From Psychroflexus montanilacus (GTDB lineage Bacteria; Bacteroidota; Bacteroidia; Flavobacteriales; Flavobacteriaceae), in contig NZ_JAIQZC010000005.1 of assembly GCF_020164535.1 (NCBI RefSeq), forward strand, positions 221,211-285,210: DNA of 64,000 nt, written 5' to 3'. The position numbers and the translations under genes were made by a program. Below the pieces are notes generated by a model. It searched no databases, was not told where the DNA came from, and worked only from the letters and a program-made list of their open reading frames with translations. The stretch's first letter is position 1. The number at the start of each line of letters is the position of its first letter. Shown here piece after piece: positions 10,018 to 18,765 of this stretch.

Positions 10018-11374
10018 ACGACTTAAATGAATTGACACGGGTGTAGGGTGGATATTTAATTGGAATATCGAGCCATGTCTTTCGGTTTACAATTGGTTTT
10101 TTTCTAGTAAAAGTGTCAAAGGAAGCTTTTCCATGATAATTGCCAACTCCACTGGCACCAACGCCACCAAATGGCAGTTTGTCATTTACGAAATGAACAA
10201 TAGTGTCATTGATGACACCGCCACCAAAATCAAACTTTTCATTTACACGATCTGTAAATTCTTTTCTACTGCTAAAGGCGTAAAGTGAAAGTGGTTTGTC
10301 AAATGCTGTAATTATATTTTCCAGTTCATCAAAAGACGAATATGAGTAGAGGGGCAGGATAGGTCCAAAAATCTCTTCCTGCATCAGTGAAGATGAGAAA
10401 TCTGGAGAGTCAACTAATGTTGGCGATAGAAAATTTGTATCAGGATCACTGTCACCACCATAAATGATGGTCTGATCTTTTAAGTAGCCAACAAGTTTTT
10501 TAAAATGATCGGCATGTATTAATCTGGCGTAATCATCAAAACTACCGTCTTCATAAAAGGTCTTCAGAGTTGAAATAAGTTTCTCTTGAAATTCGGTTTT
10601 GATTTTAGCATCGATAAGCAGATAGTCGGGAGCAATACAAGTTTGACCTGCGTTAAGAAATTTCCCCCAGCAAATGCGTTTTGCAGCTACATCCAGATTG
10701 GCTGAAGCATCTATAATACAAGGATTTTTACCTCCCAACTCAAGTGTATGAGGCGTCATGTGTTTTGCGATTTGTTGTGATACAATTCTTCCTACAGGCA
10801 CACTGCCGGTAAAAAAGACATAATCCCATTTTTGATTCAGAAGCTTTTTTGAAGTCTCTACCGCTCCTTGTATTACTTTTGCCTGTTGTGGTTCGAATAC
10901 TTCACTGATAATTTTTTCGAGAATATCTGCTGTATGCGGAGTATGTTCTGAAGGCTTAAGAACAACTGTATTCCCACAGGCAATAGCTCCTATTACTGGT
11001 GTAATAGCTAATTGAAATGGGTAATTCCACGGTGCAATGACCAAAACTTTTCCCCAGGGGACAAAATGAATTTTATCCGAAGATGGAAAGTTGAGCCAGG
11101 CTGGAGATACAGACTGAGGCTTCGACCATTGTTTTAGTTTTTTGATAAAGAGGTTTAATTCCTTATAAACCACAAAAAGTTCAGTCGTGTAAACTTCAAA
11201 TTCTGGTTTTTGAAAATCTTTATAAATTGCTTTAATGATTTCGTGTTCATGAGCTTTTATAGTCGCCTTTAATTTTTTCAGAATGGAAACACGCTCCAAG
11301 ACTGAAGTTTTCGAAGTAGTTTTGAAAAATTGATCCTGTGACTGAAGCAAATTTGAGATGTCTTCTTCCTTCAT
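9998..11374 (-). CDS. Class 3-type aldehyde dehydrogenase
   Basis: This 458-residue NAD(P)-dependent aldehyde dehydrogenase is of the short class 3 type. The catalytic cysteine is Cys246 in NAGQTCIAPD and the general base is Glu212 in LELGGKNP. The cofactor loop FFTGSVPVGRIV is at about 187-198, and APWNYPF at 114-120 is typical of the class. Class 3 enzymes oxidise medium- and long-chain aliphatic or aromatic aldehydes; the actual substrate here is unknown. The C-terminal codons overlap the end of pxpC by 20 bases on the other strand. Its start faces the barrel gene at 11479 across a 104-base divergent gap. Confidence 0.92.
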   Translation of the reverse strand: MKEEDISNLLQSQDQFFKTTSKTSVLERVSILKKLKATIKAHEHEIIKAIYKDFQKPEFEVYTTELFVVYKELNLFIKKLKQWSKPQSVSPAWLNFPSSDKIHFVPWGKVLVIAPWNYPFQLAITPVIGAIACGNTVVLKPSEHTPHTADILEKIISEVFEPQQAKVIQGAVETSKKLLNQKWDYVFFTGSVPVGRIVSQQIAKHMTPHTLELGGKNPCIIDASANLDVAAKRICWGKFLNAGQTCIAPDYLLIDAKIKTEFQEKLISTLKTFYEDGSFDDYARLIHADHFKKLVGYLKDQTIIYGGDSDPDTNFLSPTLVDSPDFSSSLMQEEIFGPILPLYSYSSFDELENIITAFDKPLSLYAFSSRKEFTDRVNEKFDFGGGVINDTIVHFVNDKLPFGGVGASGVGNYHGKASFDTFTRKKPIVNRKTWLDIPIKYPPYTRVNSFKSFMNLFR

Positions 11375-11478
11375 GTTTTAGTTTTTATAAATTTGAACCG
11401 CAATGAAATAAAATCCATTGCATAGCAGTTAATATGTTTTAAAGATACCGTTATTTGTATTGATTAATTAAAATTACA

Positions 11479-13242
11479 ATGAATTTAAACCAAAAGTCTT
11501 TTATCTTTTTCTTGCTTGGAGTTGTTGCTAGTTTTCAAAGTTTCGCCCAACGGGACACCATCAGCACTGATAAACTTATCATTATCAAACAATATTCACC
11601 GACAGTGAATGATGCGTTCAAGATCAAGCAAAAACCAAGTGAGAAGGACACTATAAAGCAACAGAGAAGAGCTATTTCTTACTCTTTTATAGATGTTCCT
11701 GTAGCTTCTACATTTACACCAGCCAAAGGAACAGCTTCTGGTGTTAGAATGGCGCAGCCTGAGAGACTTTTTGAAAATTATGCCCGTTTTGGTGCAGGAA
11801 ATTTTGCTAGGATATTAGCTGATTTCTACAGTAACTTTGATATCAATCGCGATCGAAATTTGGATATCCGGTTCTCGCATTTATCTTCACAGGGAGGGAT
11901 TGATAACGTGGTTTTGGATGATGATTTTTCTAATACTACTTTAGGGTTAAATTTGAAGTCAAAAGATCGATATTTCGAGTGGAATAGTGGGATTGATTTA
12001 AATCACAGAGAAGTCAATTATTACGGTATTTCAGATAACTTAATCTCCAGTCTGTCTGAAGACCAAATCAATTCAATTGATTCAAAACAAACTTATACTA
12101 AACTTTCCGCATTTGGTGGTATCGAATTTTACGATCAATATCTTAAATCTGCAGAAGTTGTCATTCAGAACTTTTCGGACAGTTATAGTAATTCTGAGCA
12201 GTTACTGCAAATCAAGCCGCTAGTTGAAATTCCATTGAGAACGCAAAATCTCTCCATCAAAGGGGATATTAGTCTTTTGAATGGCGGTTTTGAAACCTCT
12301 ACGTTTATGCAGAATGAAATTGACTATCAACAATTACAAGCTGGAATAAATCCATTCGTGAATTTGAATTATGAGAATGTGAGTTTAAGACTTGGAGCTA
12401 AAGCTGTTTTTTTTAGTGATTTTGAAGCTAGCTCTAGCGATATCTTCTTTTACCCAGATTTGAAAGCTGAATTTTTATTGAATCAGGAAACTATAAAAAT
12501 CAATCTTGGAGTCAATGGTGATTTGCAACAAAACACTTATGAGAATTTGAGTTCAGAAAATCCTTTTGTATCTCCTACATTAACAATAAGTCCAAGCGAT
12601 CAGCAATACAATGCTTTTGCAGGTTTTTCTACAAAACTCTTGAACAATTTATCGCTTTCAGCTCAAGCCAATTACTCCAGCACTTCCAATCATGCTTTTT
12701 TCATATCCAATCCGAGCAATGAATTCCTATCTCGAAATCCAGCACGTCGGAATTTCGATTATCAAAACTCTTTTAATGTTATTTATAACGATATTGATAT
12801 TTTATCACTATCAGCTGATTTAGTTTATCAAATTGAAAGTGATTTCAGTATTGGTTTTTACGGAAAATACTCCAATTTTTCGACTGAAAATGATCAGGAG
12901 GCCTGGAATTTGCCAGAAGTAGTCTTGAAGGCTTACGCTAATTATGATTTTACAAAAAATTGGAATTTTTCTGCTTCCTTATTTTATATAGGAGAAAGAA
13001 AAGATACTGTATCAGACCTTACAACATTTTCATCTGGAGCGGTAAATGTCAATGAGTTTTTTGTTAATACTGTGGATGGATTCTTGGATGTGAATGCGTC
13101 TGTGGAATACAAAATCAATCCAAGATTATCAGCTTTTGTGAACGTAAATAACCTTTTGAATAATTCTTATAACCGCTGGCAGAATTTTGAAGTTCAAGGT
13201 TTGCAAGTTCTTGGTGGACTTACCTATCAGTTTGACTGGTAA
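11479..13242 (+). CDS. Outer-membrane beta-barrel protein, TonB-receptor-like without a plug
   Basis: This is a 587-residue secreted protein. A signal peptide (residues 1-24, ending FQSFAQ) is followed by a short proline- and lysine-rich segment and then a long series of alternating polar and aromatic strands. The C-terminus, GGLTYQFDW, has the terminal aromatic residue expected for a barrel recognised by the Bam machinery. The late segment YKINPRLSAFVNVNNLLNNSYNRW is the usual last-strand region of TonB-dependent receptors. No plug domain or TonB box is evident, so transport is not established. It could be a structural or assembly barrel. The gap after it (13243-13334) contains the promoter of the next gene. 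Confidence 0.7.
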   Translation: MNLNQKSFIFFLLGVVASFQSFAQRDTISTDKLIIIKQYSPTVNDAFKIKQKPSEKDTIKQQRRAISYSFIDVPVASTFTPAKGTASGVRMAQPERLFENYARFGAGNFARILADFYSNFDINRDRNLDIRFSHLSSQGGIDNVVLDDDFSNTTLGLNLKSKDRYFEWNSGIDLNHREVNYYGISDNLISSLSEDQINSIDSKQTYTKLSAFGGIEFYDQYLKSAEVVIQNFSDSYSNSEQLLQIKPLVEIPLRTQNLSIKGDISLLNGGFETSTFMQNEIDYQQLQAGINPFVNLNYENVSLRLGAKAVFFSDFEASSSDIFFYPDLKAEFLLNQETIKINLGVNGDLQQNTYENLSSENPFVSPTLTISPSDQQYNAFAGFSTKLLNNLSLSAQANYSSTSNHAFFISNPSNEFLSRNPARRNFDYQNSFNVIYNDIDILSLSADLVYQIESDFSIGFYGKYSNFSTENDQEAWNLPEVVLKAYANYDFTKNWNFSASLFYIGERKDTVSDLTTFSSGAVNVNEFFVNTVDGFLDVNASVEYKINPRLSAFVNVNNLLNNSYNRWQNFEVQGLQVLGGLTYQFDW

Positions 13243-13295
13243 ATGATTCCTTAATTTTCTTAACGAAAAAGAAACATTAGACAACAATATTTGAG

Positions 13296-13303
13296 TAGAT
13301 TTG
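13296..13303 (+). promoter_or_regulatory. Candidate -7 promoter box upstream of PiT-like gene
   Basis: TAGATTTG matches the Bacteroidota -7 consensus TAnnTTTG and lies 31 bases before the start codon at 13335. No clear TTG element is seen at the expected spacing upstream, so support is moderate. Confidence 0.4.
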
Positions 13304-13334
13304 CGATAAATGACTTCAGAAATAATACTTTCTA

Positions 13335-14468
13335 ATGGCTAAAAAATTTAAGCGCTACGATCGGGATCGTCCTTACTTAAATATTCTTGACTTTCTTTCA
13401 GAAGAAAAAACCTTTTTAATTATAGTTGTAGTTGGACTGATTTTAGCCGCAACTGCTACAACAAGTGCTAATCTAGCCATGTGGATTGGCTTTTTTTTTG
13501 CTGCCTATGCTGCTGTAGCAAACGATAGTATACAGTCTCTTGGAACTTTTATAGAGAGTAATAAAGCCAATAAATGGTGGATTCTCTGGCTGTTTATTGG
13601 AGGGATATTTTTGATTACAGTTTCCTGGAGTTTTTATACTTATGGAGGCGATGTTACTTACCAAAGGCTCACCAATCCCGACGGTACAACAGATTATCCT
13701 CATCCAGATAAATTTACTTTTTTTCAGGTTGTAGCTCCACTCATATTGCTTATTCTAACAAGGCTTAAAATGCCTGTATCTACTACATTTTTGTTATTGA
13801 GTGTGTTTAGTGCAGACACTTCTGGAATCACATCCGTTGTGATCAAAAGTTGGTCAGGATATTTACTAGCATTTGTAGTTTCTTTTTTAGTTTGGTACTT
13901 ATCCTATAACACTATTCGGAAATATTTTAAAAGTAGAAAATACAGTAACTATTGGGTGGTTGTCCAATGGATAGTGAGTGGATCTTTATGGGCGACCTGG
14001 GTCATGCAGGATGGAGCCAATATTGCCGTTTATTTACCAAGAGAACAAAGTTTTAGTCAATTTTTGGTTTTTGCTTTAACAATTTTCTTTGGATTAGGAT
14101 TATTGTTTTATTTAAGAGGAGATAAAATTCAAGGTGTCGTAAGTGAAAAAACAAGAGTTTCGGACATTAGAGCTGCTACACTTATAGATTTGTCTTACGT
14201 TATACTTTTGATTTATAAGCTTTTTATTTCAACTGTACCTATGAGTACAACCTGGGTATTTCTAGGTATCATTGGGGGTAGAGAAATTGCCATAAGCATT
14301 TCAAGGAAAAAGAGAGGGAATAAACACAAGAAGCGTGCATTGTCTATGATTGGTAAAGATTTTGGATATGCTATGATAGGTCTTTTGGTTTCGATTATAC
14401 TTGCAGCAAGTGGTAATGCAGCAATCCGAAGTGAAATTTATAATTCAATACAAAATTTATTTACATGA
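13335..14468 (+). CDS. PiT-family-like inorganic phosphate permease homologue
   Basis: This is a 377-residue inner-membrane protein with roughly nine hydrophobic segments. Two segments resemble the duplicated signature of the PiT phosphate:cation symporters: AVANDSIQSLGTFI at about 56-69 (compare GANDxxNAxGT) and VPMSTTWVFLGIIGGREIAI at about 317-336 (compare PVSTTxxxxG). A third STT site, MPVSTTFLLLSVF, is near 148. Phosphate transport is therefore a reasonable inference, but the first motif lacks the usual second asparagine, so the substrate may differ. The stop codon overlaps the start of the following lipoprotein gene by four bases (ATGA), indicating translational coupling. Confidence 0.7.
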   Translation: MAKKFKRYDRDRPYLNILDFLSEEKTFLIIVVVGLILAATATTSANLAMWIGFFFAAYAAVANDSIQSLGTFIESNKANKWWILWLFIGGIFLITVSWSFYTYGGDVTYQRLTNPDGTTDYPHPDKFTFFQVVAPLILLILTRLKMPVSTTFLLLSVFSADTSGITSVVIKSWSGYLLAFVVSFLVWYLSYNTIRKYFKSRKYSNYWVVVQWIVSGSLWATWVMQDGANIAVYLPREQSFSQFLVFALTIFFGLGLLFYLRGDKIQGVVSEKTRVSDIRAATLIDLSYVILLIYKLFISTVPMSTTWVFLGIIGGREIAISISRKKRGNKHKKRALSMIGKDFGYAMIGLLVSIILAASGNAAIRSEIYNSIQNLFT

Positions 14469-16108
14469 AACATAATTTACTAATTGGTTTATTTATCAGT
14501 GCTTTATTTTTTAGTTCTTGCGAAAACAAGCAGAAAGTTGATTTCCTTGTAAAAAATGCAAAAATTTATACAGTAGATGATGAGTTTTCTATAGCAGAAG
14601 CCTTTGTGATTGAAGGTGGAAGAATTTTAGAAATCGGTACAGCTTCTAGTTTAACAAAAAAATACAAACCTTACAGTGAACTTGATGCTGAAGGTAAAAC
14701 CATACTTCCAGGACTTATAGATGCTCATGCTCATCTTTATAATTTAGGTTTGAAACTAAGCAGAGTAGACCTGGATGGTACCAAAAGTTTTGAGGCCGTT
14801 ATTTCACGTCTTGAGGAATTTCAGGCAAAATATCCAGATGCCGAATACATCATAGGAAGAGGTTGGGATCAAAATGACTGGGAGAGTAAAGATTTTCCAA
14901 CTAAAGACACTTTAGATCATTTATTTCCTGATGTTCCTGTAGCCTTAACCAGGATTGATGGACACGCTATGATTGTTAATCAAACTGCCTTAAACAAAGC
15001 TGAAATTGATGAGTCTACAGAAATTTTTGGGGGAGAAATTCAAAAGAAAAATGGAAAACTCACTGGAATTTTAATAGATAATCCAATGTCGGCTATTAGA
15101 TCTACTTTTCCCAAAGTGGACAAAGATGCCCAAACTAAAGCCCTTCAATCTGCAGAAGAAATAGCGATTTCGCTTGGTTTAACTAGCCTTGTAGATGCTG
15201 GATTGGATTCTGAAGTCATTCATTTGATTGATACTTTGCAACAGGATGGTGACCTCAAATTGAGAATTTATGCAATGCTTAGTAATAATGAAGAAAATAT
15301 CAGGGAGTTTTTGAATTCTGGAATTTTAAAAACAGAACGATTGAATGTTAGGTCAATAAAAGTTTATGCTGATGGAGCTTTAGGATCCAGAGGTGCCGCT
15401 CTGAAGCAACCCTACTCAGACCATGATAATCACTTTGGGAGCATGATTATAGATCTTGAAGACTTTCAAACTCTTGCTAAACGTATTCACAAATCGGAAT
15501 TTCAAATGAATACTCACGCTATCGGAGATTCTGCTAATTATGTAGTACTTAAAACTTATGATGATTTATTAAAGAATGATTCAGATAGAAGATGGAGAGT
15601 GGAGCATGCTCAAGTAATGGATGATTCAGATTTTTCCTTTTTTGACGGGGAAAACATTATTCCTTCAGTACAACCGACTCATGCTACTAGTGATATGTAT
15701 TGGGCTGAAGACAGATTAGGAAAAGAAAGAACACAGTATGCTTATGCTTACCAAACATTGCTTAAAAATGCAGGAAAAGTTGCTTTAGGAACAGATTTTC
15801 CTATAGAAAATGTGAACCCATTTTATACATTTTACGCTTCTGTAGCTCGTCAAGATCTCGAAGAATTTCCTGAAGGTGGTTTTAATCCAAATGAAAAATT
15901 ATCAAGAGAAGAAACTTTAAAAGGAATGACGATCTGGGCAGCTTATGCTAATTTTGAAGAAGAAGAGAAAGGAAGTTTGGAAGTTGGGAAATTTGCAGAT
16001 TTCATCATCTTGGATCAAGACCCAATGGAAGTTGAAGAAAATAAAATTCCTAAAACTAAAGTACTTTCTACATACATTGACGGCGAAAAGGTTTACGAAC
16101 TCAAATAA
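14465..16108 (+). CDS. Lipoprotein amidohydrolase, YtcJ-like (Amidohydro_3)
   Basis: This 547-residue metal-dependent hydrolase carries a lipoprotein signal (MKHNLLIGLFISALFFSSC, Cys19 as lipidation site). Amidohydrolase landmarks are LPGLIDAHAHLYNLG near residues 80-95, IKVYADGALGSRGAAL, MNTHAIGDSANYVV, RWRVEHAQVM and ALGTDFPIENVNPF, in the order typical of YtcJ enzymes. The natural substrate of this family is mostly unknown; it would act in the periplasm or at the envelope. Its start overlaps the PiT-like gene by four bases, and its 3' end overlaps the convergent methyltransferase gene by eight bases. Confidence 0.88.
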   Translation: MKHNLLIGLFISALFFSSCENKQKVDFLVKNAKIYTVDDEFSIAEAFVIEGGRILEIGTASSLTKKYKPYSELDAEGKTILPGLIDAHAHLYNLGLKLSRVDLDGTKSFEAVISRLEEFQAKYPDAEYIIGRGWDQNDWESKDFPTKDTLDHLFPDVPVALTRIDGHAMIVNQTALNKAEIDESTEIFGGEIQKKNGKLTGILIDNPMSAIRSTFPKVDKDAQTKALQSAEEIAISLGLTSLVDAGLDSEVIHLIDTLQQDGDLKLRIYAMLSNNEENIREFLNSGILKTERLNVRSIKVYADGALGSRGAALKQPYSDHDNHFGSMIIDLEDFQTLAKRIHKSEFQMNTHAIGDSANYVVLKTYDDLLKNDSDRRWRVEHAQVMDDSDFSFFDGENIIPSVQPTHATSDMYWAEDRLGKERTQYAYAYQTLLKNAGKVALGTDFPIENVNPFYTFYASVARQDLEEFPEGGFNPNEKLSREETLKGMTIWAAYANFEEEEKGSLEVGKFADFIILDQDPMEVEENKIPKTKVLSTYIDGEKVYELK

Positions 16109-16808
16109 GTTCAAGTTTTGCCAGAAAACCATAATGATCATCTTTGAAGACGAGCTTGCAACTTAAGTTATGTTCGTTGGCTGCAGCCTTGAGAGAATCA
16201 AAATCTAAGTAAAGCCAGGGAAAAACATTGGAAACTTGATTTTTATAGCTAGTGGTGTAAACCATTTCTCCATAATAAGGATCATCATCCAGCACTTCGC
16301 CTTCAAAAAGAAAAATCAAATCGGAAGAATCGAGAAGCACCTGACTCTCTTGATGCATCAGATTTTTCAGTTTTTCAAAAAAGACGGGAAGATGTCTTAG
16401 GCTTTGTGCAATCCCAATGCCGTTCATCAGAAGTAAGATAGTATCAAAGCTTTGATCTTTAAGTTCAAAGAAATCAATGTGTTTTGCTTCTTTGAGTCCT
16501 CTTTTTTGGCAGGTTTCGATGCATTTTTTAGAAACATCAATAGGTAGGATTTCATGTCCTTTAGCTTTTAATTCCAAACTATGGCTACCCGCACAGCAGC
16601 CAACATCTAGCACTTTTCCTTTGCAAAAATCAATAGCTATTTGTTCCAGTTCAGGCATTTGATCATAACTTCTAAACAAATACTCCACAGGAATTTTATC
16701 ATCATAAAAATTATCGTTATGAACAAGAATTGGCGTTCGGTCTTTATTTGAATAATAGCTTTCAACGGCTAAACCAAATATATCTTTTGAGGAAGACTTA
16801 GGATTCAA
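16101..16808 (-). CDS. Class I SAM-dependent methyltransferase
   Basis: This is a 235-residue protein with the SAM-binding motif I VLDVGCCAGSHSLELK (about residues 66-81), followed by the acidic end of strand 2 (ILPIDVSKK) and a motif near 120-130 (FDTILLLMNGIG). The substrate cannot be told from the sequence. The N-terminal segment resembles small-molecule methyltransferases of Bacteroidota. It converges on the amidohydrolase gene with an 8-base overlap and diverges from the YkgJ-type gene across only 23 bases. Confidence 0.85.
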   Translation of the reverse strand: MNPKSSSKDIFGLAVESYYSNKDRTPILVHNDNFYDDKIPVEYLFRSYDQMPELEQIAIDFCKGKVLDVGCCAGSHSLELKAKGHEILPIDVSKKCIETCQKRGLKEAKHIDFFELKDQSFDTILLLMNGIGIAQSLRHLPVFFEKLKNLMHQESQVLLDSSDLIFLFEGEVLDDDPYYGEMVYTTSYKNQVSNVFPWLYLDFDSLKAAANEHNLSCKLVFKDDHYGFLAKLELI

Positions 16809-16819
16809 TTTGAAGAATT

Positions 16820-16827
16820 TATATTTG
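16820..16827 (+). promoter_or_regulatory. Candidate -7 promoter box of the YkgJ-type gene, possibly leaderless
   Basis: TATATTTG fits the Bacteroidota -7 consensus TAnnTTTG and ends only 4 bases before the ATG at 16832. Transcription starting about 5-7 bases further on would give no, or nearly no, 5' leader. No good -33 TTG is visible at normal spacing. Confidence 0.4.
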
Positions 16828-16831
16828 TATT

Positions 16832-17326
16832 ATGGAAGAATTTCTGAAAGACTTACCTGATCTGGCCAAAGATAAACATAAATTGCACAAAGACTTTTTT
16901 AAGCGCTTGAAAAAGCGACCACCAAAACATCTTGACCAAACCATGCAGCGCTTGCACAACGAAACCTTCGAAGAAGTGGATTGCTTAACTTGTGCCAACT
17001 GTTGCAAAACTACTGGTCCTCTTTTCACAAATAAAGATATTGAGCGAATATCCAAGCATTTTAGAATGAAGCCTTCAGTTTTTATAGACACTTATTTAAG
17101 AATCGATGAAGATAATGACTACGTGCTTCAAAGTGTTCCCTGCCCGTTTTTGGGAGGCGATAATTACTGTTCTATTTACGATGTCAGGCCGAAGGCATGT
17201 GCTGAGTTCCCTCATACAGATCGGAAGAAATTTCAACAAATCTCAAACCTAACTTTAAAGAATGTTGAAATCTGTCCAGCGGCTTTCAAAGTTGTTGAAA
17301 AAATGATGGAGCAAATTAAACTGTAA
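16832..17326 (+). CDS. YkgJ-family cysteine cluster protein
   Basis: This is a 164-residue protein of the UPF0153/YkgJ zinc- or iron-binding cysteine cluster family. Cysteines occur as CLTCANCC (about residues 51-58), CPFLGGDNYC with IYDVRPKAC (about 104-125) and a last one in EICPAAF. The arrangement is typical and complete. The family's biochemical role is not settled; a metal-cluster-dependent oxidoreductase or modification function is often suggested. The first 45 residues are rich in lysine and may contact nucleic acid or acidic partners. The 3' end overlaps the convergent decarboxylase gene by 11 bases. Confidence 0.85.
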   Translation: MEEFLKDLPDLAKDKHKLHKDFFKRLKKRPPKHLDQTMQRLHNETFEEVDCLTCANCCKTTGPLFTNKDIERISKHFRMKPSVFIDTYLRIDEDNDYVLQSVPCPFLGGDNYCSIYDVRPKACAEFPHTDRKKFQQISNLTLKNVEICPAAFKVVEKMMEQIKL

Positions 17327-18695
17327 CCAATTCCTGTTCTTTTTCTTCAACATATGTTTCCATGACTTTAAAGAAATTTAGAATATCTTCTTCCTGATTA
17401 TTACTATTGATAGTAACCAGTCTCACAAAAGTCTTTCCTTTAAACTCACCATAACCCACCATCAACTTACCATCCTGATACAAAGAATTGCATAAATCTT
17501 TAGGGTCAATGTTTTTATAATTAAAGCAGACTGAAATTGAGTCTTCAAAGGAGTATAATTCATAATCAGGGTGATTTTTTACATATTTTCTGGCTGTTTG
17601 AGCCAACGTAAACTGTTGATCTATCATTTTTTCAAGGCCACGAGTGCCGACCGATTTCCATAAGGTCCAAAATTTCAAGGCATCATTGCGTCTGCCGCAT
17701 TGTAACGAAGTTTTGCCAAGATTATAGTCATCACCATCAGTTTGATAAAGATAGTCTGCATCACAGGCAAAACTATGTTTTAGATTATGCTTTTCTTTAG
17801 TGATCAAAATTGAACAGCTAAGAGGTACATTGAGCATCTTGTGAGCATTGAAGCTGAAGGAATCTGCTTGTTCTACCCCATTAACCAAGTGTTTGTAACT
17901 CTTACTAAAAATTACAGAACCACAGTAAGCACCGTCAACATGAAGCCATAAGTTTTCGTAATTCTTGGTAATGTTATGAATGGCGTTGATATCATCAAAA
18001 GCTCCTAAAACAGTAGTACCAGCTGTAGCATTAACAAAGAAGGGCTTTAACCCCACTTTTAAGTCTTCTTCAATTTGTTTTTGAAGCGCTTTAGGTATCA
18101 TTTTGCCGTGATTATCAGTTTCGATTTTTCGTATTTGATTAATACCAATGCCGCCAAACATTGCGTTTTTGGTGATGGAGTAGTGTGAGGTTTCAGACGT
18201 ATAAATTACCATTCTATCAGAAACTCCATCAAATTTAATGTCCCTGTTATACGCATCTCTGGCCATGAGCATAGCCATAAAATTACTCATAGAACCTCCA
18301 GGAGGAAAAGTTCCGTCAGCATTCTTTCCAAAATTGAGCATTTCGCAAACTTTGGCTATAATGACTTTCTCAATTCCTACTTGCGGGCCGCCAACTTTAT
18401 ATGTATACATGCTGTTATTGAGCATAACCGCAAGTAGTTCTCCCAAAGTTCCTTTTTTGCTTCTTCCTCCAAATAATTGATTAAAAAACAATTTGGTTGA
18501 AGTTCTGGGAGTACTCAAAACCACTTGTTCTAATAAAGATTCGAATTCAGTTTCATCCAAACCTTCACTTTCCAGGTCGAGATCTAAAATGTCTAAAAGA
18601 TTTTCAGCTCCTATAGGTTTGACAACACCATTTTTCTGCTCGTGAGTTATAAGTTTCTGTGAAAGTTTTTGAAATAGTTCAAGGTCTGCTTGCAT
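17316..18695 (-). CDS. PLP-dependent group II decarboxylase, CSAD/GAD-like
   Basis: The product is about 459 residues from the ATG at 18695, chosen because homology begins with MQADLELFQKL; a longer frame runs to 18800 but would cross the divergent gene. Family features are PGGSMSNFMAMLMARDA, the PLP-stacking histidine in ETSHYSITKNAMFGGIG, the TAGTTVLGAFDD block, the aspartate in LWLHVDGAYCGSV and the Schiff-base lysine in SFSFNAHKML (about Lys286). These segments resemble animal cysteine-sulfinate and glutamate decarboxylases. The divergent neighbour is cysteine dioxygenase, whose product is cysteine sulfinate, so decarboxylation to hypotaurine is the favoured role. Glutamate or aspartate as substrate cannot be excluded. 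Confidence 0.85.
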   Translation of the reverse strand: MQADLELFQKLSQKLITHEQKNGVVKPIGAENLLDILDLDLESEGLDETEFESLLEQVVLSTPRTSTKLFFNQLFGGRSKKGTLGELLAVMLNNSMYTYKVGGPQVGIEKVIIAKVCEMLNFGKNADGTFPPGGSMSNFMAMLMARDAYNRDIKFDGVSDRMVIYTSETSHYSITKNAMFGGIGINQIRKIETDNHGKMIPKALQKQIEEDLKVGLKPFFVNATAGTTVLGAFDDINAIHNITKNYENLWLHVDGAYCGSVIFSKSYKHLVNGVEQADSFSFNAHKMLNVPLSCSILITKEKHNLKHSFACDADYLYQTDGDDYNLGKTSLQCGRRNDALKFWTLWKSVGTRGLEKMIDQQFTLAQTARKYVKNHPDYELYSFEDSISVCFNYKNIDPKDLCNSLYQDGKLMVGYGEFKGKTFVRLVTINSNNQEEDILNFFKVMETYVEEKEQELVTV

Positions 18696-18725
18696 AAGCC
18701 TTATTTGAAATTTATATTTACTTAA

Positions 18726-18749
18726 TATCGAAAATGTTCGATTTTGATA
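18726..18749. repeat. Imperfect inverted repeat in the divergent decarboxylase/dioxygenase promoter region
   Basis: TATCGAAAAT at 18726-18735 is mirrored by ATTTTGATA at 18741-18749 around GTTCG, with one unpaired base. It is centred in the 70-base gap between two divergently transcribed genes, which is a usual place for a shared operator. There is no direct evidence for a bound protein. Confidence 0.35.
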
Positions 18750-18765
18750 AAAATAATTAAAAAGC

